Shown here: positions 1 through 5,311 of the stretch, piece by piece
Layout of the letters: each line of letters starts with the position of its first letter
Numbering within the stretch: the first letter of the stretch is position 1
Source: Spirochaeta sp.
Lineage (GTDB): Bacteria > Spirochaetota > Spirochaetia > DSM-2461
Direction: 5' to 3'
DNA: 9,285 bases
Assembly (NCBI GenBank): GCA_030635565.1
Contig: DAOVYP010000056.1
Location: 1 to 9,285 of the forward strand
The notes under the pieces: model-generated
Seen by the model: only the letters and a program-made list of their open reading frames with translations
Database searches by the model: none
Told to the model about the DNA's origin: nothing
Made by a program: the position numbers and the translations under genes

Positions 1-146
1 ATATTGAAGACTATGAAGAACATCTGGAAGATTATGAGGCTGACTTGAAGCGACAATATGGTATGATGGAAGCAATGCTCAATCAGCTGGAAAACAGTTC
101 CCAGGAACTGGATAACTTCAACCGCCAGCAAAACAGCAGCCGTTGA
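1..146 (+). CDS. fliD: Flagellar filament cap protein FliD, C-terminal fragment
   Basis: Only the last 47 codons are visible, read from base 3 and ending at TGA 144-146; the gene begins outside the window. FliD forms the cap at the distal end of the flagellar filament and helps flagellin fold into it; in spirochaetes this filament lies in the periplasm. The visible residues are acidic, amphipathic and helical, and include the stretch LKRQYGMMEAMLNQLE followed by a Q/N/S-rich tail. This matches the C-terminal helix of the FliD coiled-coil domain, where a 'LK.QY..ME..L..L' pattern is typical. The next gene starts 11 bp downstream, so the two are probably co-transcribed. The call rests on this short tail and on flagellar context. 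Another helical flagellar protein cannot be fully excluded. Confidence 0.82.
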   Translation, partial: IEDYEEHLEDYEADLKRQYGMMEAMLNQLENSSQELDNFNRQQNSSR

Positions 147-157
147 GAGGAGCCGAA

Positions 158-985
158 ATGACCATCACCATCAATGGGGATAACATCAACTACACCCTTG
201 AAGAGGAAAAGACCGCCGGGGATGTCCTCAACGGTCTCAGTTCCTGGCTGGAAGAATCGGGATTGCTTGTCGGAGGAATATTGCTTGATGACAAAGCCGT
301 ACCTCTAGGTGGTACAGAATGGCGAAACCGGCCGGTGGGAGACATCAACAGCTTCTCAGTTGAAGCCGTGAGTATCCGTGAAGGACGCGTTCGTCAGCTT
401 GAAACCGCCCGGGACTATTTCATCCTTCTCAAGAGCGCCGTGGAAGCCGGAGATGAAAAGGCTCTGAAAGACCTTGCGGATGGATTTGATGATCTGAAGC
501 GCATCCTGCCTCACCTTCTGAACGAGGGTCCCCACCCCTCCATCATGCCCCATCTCGAAGAGACGCTGGGAAAAGGGTTCCAAAACGACGGCGGCACCGT
601 AGCGCTGGAAGCGGCTCGGCTGGCCATTCTACTGGACAGTCGCTGCAGGGAAGTCGCAGACCCTGAGGCGGAAGCCGGATCCGCGGCAGCGGCACTGGCC
701 GCAATGGCCGAAAGCCTTGACGATGTAGCGGTCCATCTGCAGACAGGCAAGGATAAACAGGCGATGGAAACCATTATCCGCCTGACCGAGTTTCTGCAAA
801 CCTTCATGAGATCACTTTCCTGGATTGGCGGCAGTCAGGAAATAAAGCAGATTGCCGATGACATGAATGGAATCATGGCTGAGCTTGAAGAAGCCCTGAA
901 AGCCAACGATACGGTACTCATCGGTGACCTCCTGGAATATGAAATCAAACCCCGTCTTCTGAACCTACCTGAGGCATTATCATGA
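158..985 (+). CDS. Unrecognised mostly helical protein encoded directly after fliD
   Basis: This encodes 275 aa. I chose ATG 158 because GAGAGGAG (147-154 region) lies 5 bases upstream; the frame is open back to a TTG at 143, but that start lacks a ribosome-binding site. I do not recognise a named domain. Residues 1 to about 72 look beta-rich (MTITINGDNINYTL, then GGILLDD and VGDINSFSVEAVSI). Residues from about 75 to the end look helical, with an Ala-rich segment near 168-184. The helical part repeats a loose pattern of helix, turn containing G/N-D, helix: EAGDEKALKDL, QTGKDKQAMETII and KANDTVLIGDLLEYEI. There is no signal peptide or membrane segment, so it is probably cytoplasmic. It follows fliD by 11 bp and overlaps the PilZ gene by 4 bp (ATGA), implying one operon. 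A role in motility or export, for example as a chaperone in the position fliS often occupies, is inference from position only. Confidence 0.8.
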   Translation: MTITINGDNINYTLEEEKTAGDVLNGLSSWLEESGLLVGGILLDDKAVPLGGTEWRNRPVGDINSFSVEAVSIREGRVRQLETARDYFILLKSAVEAGDEKALKDLADGFDDLKRILPHLLNEGPHPSIMPHLEETLGKGFQNDGGTVALEAARLAILLDSRCREVADPEAEAGSAAAALAAMAESLDDVAVHLQTGKDKQAMETIIRLTEFLQTFMRSLSWIGGSQEIKQIADDMNGIMAELEEALKANDTVLIGDLLEYEIKPRLLNLPEALS

Positions 986-2067
986 TGCGGATACCCCTGC
1001 TGCAAAGCTCGTTTTATCAGAATCAAACGGACTGGAAAACAGTGGCGATACTCGGTGGTTTCATAGCCGCCGCTATTCTGGCTCTCATCCTCTACAACCG
1101 TAACTCAATGGGACCCACTAAGGGACGAAGCGGGAAAAGATTCAGCACCCGCATATTCAGGCGTGAAGCGACGGCTATCGGCCTGACGAAATACCAGACC
1201 CGGCTCCTGCAAAGTTTCATCAAGATGTATCAGGTTCGACGTCCATTCAACCTGCTGTCCAACACGAGAGAACTGAATATCACCCTGGGAAAGGCGCTCA
1301 GGGATATCGAACATATGGAAGACAAGGAAGCGGTTATAGAACAGCGAAAACTGGAAATATACCGGATCAAACAGCGTATCGACCGTATCTTCGCCGATAC
1401 CAACCGGATGGCCAGCACTAAACAACTCAGACTCGGCCAGAATATTACTTTTCAGCAGGAAAACAGCAACCGCTTCACATCGGTGATTACGGCAAATCTC
1501 AAGGAATTCTACTGCGCCCAGGTTCCCCTAAATTATGGTGGAGAGCTGGTCAAATGGCGTAAAGGCAGTAAAATCAAGCTTTTTATCTGGGGCGTGGACG
1601 GTGAAGAGATGGTCTTCGATTCCAAAGTGATGGGCTACACCAGCGTTAAGCATATCAACAGCGTCATGCTTCAACATACGAACCGGGTGAACCGGGCCAT
1701 AATGCGGAAATATCGCCGCCGCCCCGTGAAGGGACAATGCTCTTTTTATCCTGTACGAATCGTCGAAAAAGGAAGCGGGCGTAAAGTCACCCGGCAGGCC
1801 ATGGTTGTTACCAATCAGGGCCGCTTCGGTTCCATGATAGATGTCTCCGCCGGCGGTTGTGCTCTCACAAGCCACAAACCCCTGCCCAGGGGAGAGTTGA
1901 TCAAGATAAGTTTCGAACCCCAGAGAGGCAATCAAATCGTGGCTTTCGGCAAGATCGTTGACAATCAGATGGTGAGTAGAAGTAAAACAACCCTGCATGT
2001 CATGTTCACCCGGGCGTCGAGCAAGAACATGAACAAGATAAATGAATACGTCTATGACTTCAGCTGA
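982..2067 (+). CDS. Membrane-anchored PilZ-domain c-di-GMP receptor protein
   Basis: This encodes 361 aa. ATG 982 overlaps the previous stop (ATGA) and has GAGG at 971-974, 7 bases upstream. One hydrophobic segment at residues 19-38 should anchor the protein in the inner membrane. A basic helical region follows (about 45-140), then a beta-rich domain at about 148-240 resembling the N-terminal domain of YcgR-type flagellar brakes. A C-terminal PilZ domain spans about 242-355. Both parts of the c-di-GMP binding signature are present: RxxxR as R242-KYR-R246, and DxSxxG as D287-V-S289-A-G-G292. PilZ proteins of this layout usually change conformation on binding c-di-GMP and alter motility or secretion; the partner here is unknown. 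Its place between the fliD cluster and an HD-GYP gene suggests c-di-GMP control of flagellar function, but that is inference. The family call is firm and the exact role is not. Confidence 0.88.
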   Translation: MMRIPLLQSSFYQNQTDWKTVAILGGFIAAAILALILYNRNSMGPTKGRSGKRFSTRIFRREATAIGLTKYQTRLLQSFIKMYQVRRPFNLLSNTRELNITLGKALRDIEHMEDKEAVIEQRKLEIYRIKQRIDRIFADTNRMASTKQLRLGQNITFQQENSNRFTSVITANLKEFYCAQVPLNYGGELVKWRKGSKIKLFIWGVDGEEMVFDSKVMGYTSVKHINSVMLQHTNRVNRAIMRKYRRRPVKGQCSFYPVRIVEKGSGRKVTRQAMVVTNQGRFGSMIDVSAGGCALTSHKPLPRGELIKISFEPQRGNQIVAFGKIVDNQMVSRSKTTLHVMFTRASSKNMNKINEYVYDFS

Positions 2068-2084
2068 TACCTCAAAAATCCAAC

Positions 2085-2114
2085 TTGACCCATGGTCCTG
2101 GCTGTAATTATCAT
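2085..2114 (+). promoter_or_regulatory. Possible sigma-70-type promoter ahead of the small ORF/tsaE/tsaB block
   Basis: TTGACC at 2085-2090 and TATCAT at 2109-2114 each match the sigma-70 consensus at five of six positions and are separated by 18 bp. They lie in the only sizeable gap (56 bp) of the plus-strand cluster. The predicted transcription start, near 2120-2122, falls almost on ATG 2124, which has no recognisable ribosome-binding site. That fits a leaderless or near-leaderless message. The call is by inspection only, and such matches occur by chance. Confidence 0.4.
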
Positions 2115-2123
2115 TAATGACTC

Positions 2124-2525
2124 ATGAAGGTTCACAGCATAGATCAACTGACCAGGAAAGATATCCCTCTTTATTACAGGAACGAATACGAAGGCCTCGG
2201 GTATATTGAATATTCTACAATCGAGAGGTGCCGTGTACCCCTGGAATTCACAGTGGAAATAAAACCTTCAGGAAAAAGAGTTGTCGAAATCAACAACCAC
2301 CTGCAAAGTAGGTGGTTTGGGGGTTGCGCCCCCAAAGGGGGCTTACGGTGCTGCAAAAGCCGCCGAACTTTGGAACCAGGAATAAAGGCAAAGCCTTTTC
2401 CCTTACCGCCACCAGAGGAGGCGGCTTCCGCTCTAGTGAAACCAGAACACAAGACGCTGAAGAAACAAGAGACGTCGGCAGACGGCTTGGGGAAACTCTT
2501 CAACCCGGCGACATCGTGGCGCTGA
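2124..2525 (+). CDS. Small hypothetical protein with a chimeric C-terminal tail
   Basis: This encodes 133 aa from ATG 2124, the first start after an in-frame TGA at 2118. No clear ribosome-binding site precedes it. Residues 1-57 look like a genuine conserved small protein: MKVHSIDQLTRKDIPLYYR, then a beta-rich stretch ending near the codon before 2295. I have a vague memory of similar short proteins in spirochaetes but cannot name a family. At codon 58 the frame enters the palindromic element and reads about 46 codons of it (tryptophan, glycine, cysteine and arginine rich). It then reads the 5' part of tsaE out of frame and stops at TGA 2523-2525. Residues 58-133 therefore look like by-products, not an evolved domain. 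Either the element truncated the original C-terminus or a fusion protein is made. The N-terminal part is probably real; the full length is doubtful. Confidence 0.55.
   Translation: MKVHSIDQLTRKDIPLYYRNEYEGLGYIEYSTIERCRVPLEFTVEIKPSGKRVVEINNHLQSRWFGGCAPKGGLRCCKSRRTLEPGIKAKPFPLPPPEEAASALVKPEHKTLKKQETSADGLGKLFNPATSWR
2295..2434 (+). repeat. Hairpin-rich palindromic element across the small ORF/tsaE junction
   Basis: Dense inverted repeats fill about 140 bp. AACCACCT 2295-2302 pairs with AGGTGGTT 2310-2317. TTTGGGGG 2316-2323 pairs with CCCCCAAA 2329-2336. GCCCCC 2328-2333 pairs with GGGGGC 2337-2342, as an alternative to the previous stem. AAGCCGCC 2357-2364 pairs with GGCGGCTT 2420-2427 and encloses the small hairpin AAAGGC/GCCTTT at 2384-2398. 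No neighbouring gene shows such structure. Codon use and predicted protein character change abruptly at 2295 and return to a normal TsaE sequence at about 2435. The layout resembles dispersed, non-autonomous palindromic repeats. Both flanking ORFs stay open through it. The outer boundaries are inferred from where symmetry begins and where TsaE homology resumes; no target-site duplication is evident. Being a multicopy repeat cannot be shown from a single copy. Confidence 0.62.
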
Positions 2526-2863
2526 CCGGTCCCCTTGGGGCCGGAAAGACCGTATTCGCTCAAGGAGTGGCTGAATCCCTTGGAATCGGCGAACCGGTCA
2601 CCAGCCCGACTTTCACCCTCATCAGCGAATACGAGGGCAACATGCCCTTTTACCACATGGATCTCTACCGCCTGGGCACTCCTGATGAATTCGTATGGCT
2701 GGGAGTGGAGGAAATGCTCAACGGAAGCGGTGTGAGCCTCGTGGAATGGAGCGAAAAGGCCGGGGAAGAACTGCCCGAGAGAGCAATTCATGTCAGAATA
2801 GAATTCAGCAATGACGGCGGACGGATTATCGTCATCAGCAGACCCGGCGGGGAAGCCGCATGA
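2348..2863 (+). CDS. tsaE: TsaE, ATPase of tRNA t6A37 biosynthesis, with element-derived N-terminus
   Basis: TsaE is the P-loop ATPase that works with TsaB and TsaD to attach threonylcarbamoyl to A37 of ANN-decoding tRNAs. The hallmarks are present: the helix pattern EETRDVGRRLG, Walker A GPLGAGKT (residues 61-68 from this start), VTSPTFTLISEY, HMDLYRL and VEWSEKA. From about residue 30 to the end the protein is a complete TsaE of usual length. No ATG, GTG or TTG lies in frame near the expected native start (about 2435). The best start is GTG 2348, preceded by AAAGGGGG at 2334-2341 with 6 bases between. It gives 171 aa, of which the first 29 come from the palindromic element. GTG 2312 and TTG 2324 are alternatives, and an in-frame TAG at 2309 limits the frame. 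The gene ends in a 4-bp overlap with tsaB. Function is confident; the start is not. Confidence 0.9.
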   Translation: MLQKPPNFGTRNKGKAFSLTATRGGGFRSSETRTQDAEETRDVGRRLGETLQPGDIVALTGPLGAGKTVFAQGVAESLGIGEPVTSPTFTLISEYEGNMPFYHMDLYRLGTPDEFVWLGVEEMLNGSGVSLVEWSEKAGEELPERAIHVRIEFSNDGGRIIVISRPGGEAA

Positions 2864-3519
2864 ACGTACTTGCACTGGAAACATCGGGGCGCGTCCTCAC
2901 CGTGGCGCTCAAGACAAACGATCAGTCCCTGGAACTCACTGTGGATCGGGGATTCAAGCACGGTGAAACTATCATGCCGGCTGTATCTCTTATAGTGAAC
3001 CTGGCGGGCATCACTCCGGAAGATCTGAATCTGGTAACCTGTTCCGCGGGACCGGGTTCTTTCACAGGCCTGAGAATCGGAATGGCAACCGCCAAGGGTA
3101 TCGCCAGGGGAGCCGACTGTCACCTGAAAGCTGTTCCCACCCTGCCCCTGCTTGCAGCGGGACGGGAACACTGGCCGGGACTCGTAGTGCCGGTGATGGA
3201 CGCCCGTAAGAATCGGGTTTATACCGCGGCTTTCCGGGCGGGAAAACGCATCAGGGATGATGTGGATATGGCTCTGGATGAATTTCTACGATCCCTGCCG
3301 ACCGACGAACAGGTTCTGGCGACCGGCCCGGATGCCGGGATAACCGCCGGTTTCGATCGAGTCACGGTAGACCCCCTGCACGCGGCCGGCCGGGGAAGAG
3401 CCATGATTGAAGCTGCAGTCATTGCTCTGGAAGCAGAGGGACCCGATCCTCCGGATCTGGGACCTGTTTACCTTCGTCTCAGTGAAGCTGAAGAGGCATT
3501 GGAACACACAAGTGAGTGA
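2860..3519 (+). CDS. tsaB: TsaB, scaffold subunit of the t6A37 tRNA-modification complex
   Basis: This encodes 219 aa, close to the usual family length. TsaB is an inactive paralogue of TsaD with an ASKHA fold; it bridges TsaD and TsaE in the threonylcarbamoyl-transfer complex in the cytoplasm. Family signatures include the N-terminal strand MNVLALETSG, KHGETIMPAV (residues 34-43), and SAGPGSFTGLRIGMATAKGI (62-81). VPVMDARKNRVYTAAF (110-125) is also typical. Start ATG 2860 overlaps the tsaE stop (ATGA) and follows a GGGGAAG ribosome-binding site. The 3' end overlaps the next gene by 8 bp. tsaD and tsaC are not in the window and presumably lie elsewhere. No family feature appears to be missing. 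Confidence 0.93.
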   Translation: MNVLALETSGRVLTVALKTNDQSLELTVDRGFKHGETIMPAVSLIVNLAGITPEDLNLVTCSAGPGSFTGLRIGMATAKGIARGADCHLKAVPTLPLLAAGREHWPGLVVPVMDARKNRVYTAAFRAGKRIRDDVDMALDEFLRSLPTDEQVLATGPDAGITAGFDRVTVDPLHAAGRGRAMIEAAVIALEAEGPDPPDLGPVYLRLSEAEEALEHTSE

Positions 3520-4630
3520 TGACGGGCTTCTCAGGAGTTTGCAATCCATCGATGACGAGAGTGAAGCGGAACTCCTGGATGTGATCGATGATGAAGAAGT
3601 AAGTGGTATTGATCCGCTTCCCGTCGATTCCATCAGCAGTATCTCGAATGAATGGCTGATACAGAAAAACCGTCTCGAAGTGCCTTTGGTTCTGATGGAT
3701 TCACAATTGACCATCCGCTGGCGTAATGATGCCTTCCGGACTTTCCGTGAAACAAAAGGACTGGAATACCGTGGACGCCCATTCCATGCGCTCTTCTCAA
3801 CATTCGCTGAACATGTTTCAAGGGAAGAATTGATTGTATCCCTGAAAAATCCGGTAAACGGTTTCGGCTGGAACGGCCGGGTTACCGGCCGGGGTCAGGA
3901 AAATCGTCAGTTTATTGCAGAAATCAATATAATCCCTCTTGAATACGAAGAAGACGATCAACCCGAGTGGTACCTGGCCGTTATCACCGATGTAACCGAA
4001 TCGATAAAGGCGGTGGTGAGAGCGAATTTTGACAGCATTCTCCAGGCTTCCCTGCTTAAGGACGAAGATACCGGAAACCATGTAGAACGGGTAAACGCCT
4101 ATTCACGGGCTATCGCCGAAAAACTCAAGGGACAATTGAGATGGATGGATACAGATAACAATTTTGTGGATGACGATTTTATTGAAGAAATCGGAATCCT
4201 CGCGGCGTTTCATGATGTGGGCAAGATCGGCACACCTGAAGTGATATTACTGAAAAACGAAAATCTTAATGAAGAAGAATGGAAAGTGATGCGGGAGCAC
4301 CCCATCAACGGGGCCCTTATACTTGATGTTCATTCAAGCCCGATGGTAAAGGAAATCGCCCGATCCCATCATGAACGATGGGACGGCAGCGGATACCCTT
4401 TCGCTCTTGCCGAAGACGATATTCCGCTGGCCGGACGTATCGTCGCCATCGCCGACGTCTATGACGCCTTACGAACCAGAAGACCCTACAAGGAGCCCTA
4501 CAGTGAAGAGAAAGCTTACGGAATCATCGTTTCGGACTCCGGAACTCATTTCGACCCCTCATTGATTGAGGTTTTCAAGGATCTGAGAGATGATTTCAAC
4601 CGGATTTTCAACAGTATGTCGGATGAATAG
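3512..4630 (+). CDS. PAS/HD-GYP-domain cyclic-di-GMP phosphodiesterase
   Basis: This encodes 372 aa from GTG 3512, which lies in the last codons of tsaB. The open frame runs back to 3407, but those residues are a shadow of tsaB. The ribosome-binding site is weak (GGA about 10 bases upstream) and GTG 3581 is an alternative. Residues 1-50 are acidic. A PAS-like sensor domain lies at about 52-165 (LEVPLVLMDSQLTIRWRND to YLAVITDVTES). An HD-GYP domain fills about 172-368 with all expected motifs: D186-TGNH, H234-D235-VGKIG, REHP (261-264), HHERWDGSGYP (286-296), ADVYDALRTRRPY (314-326) and GTHFDP. HD-GYP enzymes of this type hydrolyse c-di-GMP to pGpG or GMP using a metal centre. There is no membrane segment, so the PAS ligand or partner would be cytoplasmic. 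It is translationally linked to tsaB, but a functional link to t6A is unlikely. It may lower the c-di-GMP level sensed by the upstream PilZ protein. Confidence 0.92.
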   Translation: MSDDGLLRSLQSIDDESEAELLDVIDDEEVSGIDPLPVDSISSISNEWLIQKNRLEVPLVLMDSQLTIRWRNDAFRTFRETKGLEYRGRPFHALFSTFAEHVSREELIVSLKNPVNGFGWNGRVTGRGQENRQFIAEINIIPLEYEEDDQPEWYLAVITDVTESIKAVVRANFDSILQASLLKDEDTGNHVERVNAYSRAIAEKLKGQLRWMDTDNNFVDDDFIEEIGILAAFHDVGKIGTPEVILLKNENLNEEEWKVMREHPINGALILDVHSSPMVKEIARSHHERWDGSGYPFALAEDDIPLAGRIVAIADVYDALRTRRPYKEPYSEEKAYGIIVSDSGTHFDPSLIEVFKDLRDDFNRIFNSMSDE

Positions 4631-4632
4631 GT

Positions 4633-4860
4633 TTATCGGTCCTCACCGGGCAAATCCAAAGCGGGGAGGTCGACCGGGGCGGCCGCGGCGGCCTTGTTCT
4701 CGGCCTGTATCGCCTGAAACACCTCGTTTCTGAACACTTTCACATCCCTGGGAGCCTTGATACCCAGTTTCACCTGATCGCCCTTGATGTCTACGATGGC
4801 CACTTCGATGCGCCCGTCGATAATAACACTTTCATCCTTACGGCGTGACAGTATCAGCAT
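4633..4860 (-). CDS. csrA: CsrA, carbon storage/flagellin translational regulator
   Basis: This encodes 75 aa. CsrA homodimers bind GGA-containing sites in mRNA leaders, often over the ribosome-binding site, and block translation; in many flagellated bacteria the target is flagellin mRNA. The N-terminal strand [16 protein letters not shown] and the RNA-binding residues L4, R6 and R44 (in VFRNEV) are present, as is the core [12 protein letters not shown]. The protein runs about 14 residues beyond the 61-aa E. coli form, with ENKAAAAAP followed by an acidic/proline tail. A similar extension occurs in Bacillus-type CsrA, where it contributes to FliW binding, so this looks like a FliW-responsive CsrA. 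ATG 4860 overlaps the end of fliW by 7 bp, with GGGAAGGA just upstream. The stop lies 2 bp from the convergent HD-GYP stop. Confidence 0.95.
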   Translation of the reverse strand: MLILSRRKDESVIIDGRIEVAIVDIKGDQVKLGIKAPRDVKVFRNEVFQAIQAENKAAAAAPVDLPALDLPGEDR

Positions 4861-5309
4861 GCGTCCTTCCCGGTCGCCATTTCCTCAAGGATGTTGTGTC
4901 TGACATGCCATTTATCATTTAAGGAGATGCACTGCCGGCCCTCCCGGCTTTCCTTGTTGATGATAACGGGTCCCTGAAGATTAGCGGTCATGTCCTGACG
5001 GTCTTCGGGAATGGTGACGATGGCGAACTGAAGGAAACGATCATCATCAGGACCATCAAGACCGAGATCTTCGAAGTCCTGCGGATCTATTTTCGCGTCA
5101 TAATCCGAACGGATGACTTTCGGATCGATGAGAACGAACGCCACTTCCCTCACCTCAATAGATTGAAGCCAGTAAAACGGCCTCTGCCGTGCATCCATCA
5201 GTATATAGTCTCCCAGACCCTCAAAACCGTAGAGACCGAAGGGCAGGGTTATCCGCTGCCGCTCATCAACTTCAACCGGGCCGTAGGCCTTGGTATCAAC
5301 TGTCATCAT
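4854..5309 (-). CDS. fliW: FliW, flagellar assembly factor and CsrA antagonist
   Basis: This encodes 151 aa. FliW is a small beta-barrel protein that binds either CsrA or unexported flagellin; when flagellin is exported, freed FliW sequesters CsrA and allows flagellin translation. Family features are [16 protein letters not shown] near the N-terminus, [20 protein letters not shown], and a C-terminal block from [12 protein letters not shown] through the [13 protein letters not shown] strand. I chose ATG 5309 because GAGG of the flgL end (5318-5315) is 5 bases upstream. GTG 5315 and ATG 5306 are also in frame. The gene begins 2 bp after the flgL stop and overlaps csrA, so the pair is expressed from the flgN/K/L operon. 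Length and motifs are normal for the family. Confidence 0.94.
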   Translation of the reverse strand: MMTVDTKAYGPVEVDERQRITLPFGLYGFEGLGDYILMDARQRPFYWLQSIEVREVAFVLIDPKVIRSDYDAKIDPQDFEDLGLDGPDDDRFLQFAIVTIPEDRQDMTANLQGPVIINKESREGRQCISLNDKWHVRHNILEEMATGKDAC

Positions 5310-5311
5310 GA

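Noticed and set aside
2316..2342. G/C-run hairpins considered as a riboswitch or replication signal
   Set aside because: No conserved riboswitch motif is recognisable and the arms are simple palindromes. The repeat-element explanation covers them.
2384..2400. AAAGGC/GCCTTT hairpin with following T residues, read as an intrinsic terminator
   Set aside because: The stem is only 6 bp and its T residues are part of the stem arm. Termination here would silence tsaE/tsaB, and the hairpin is better explained as part of the palindromic element.
2174..2884. Long minus-strand open frame of 236 codons opposite the small ORF, element and tsaE
   Set aside because: It is antisense to TsaE, which has clear family motifs, and its translation shows no recognisable domain. 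It also has no place in the operon layout. It is best explained as a shadow frame kept open by GC-rich codons.
3407..3511. The 35 extra codons upstream of the HD-GYP start
   Set aside because: They lie wholly inside tsaB in another frame and do not resemble a PAS or signal segment. GTG 3512 at the tsaB end is a more typical coupled start.
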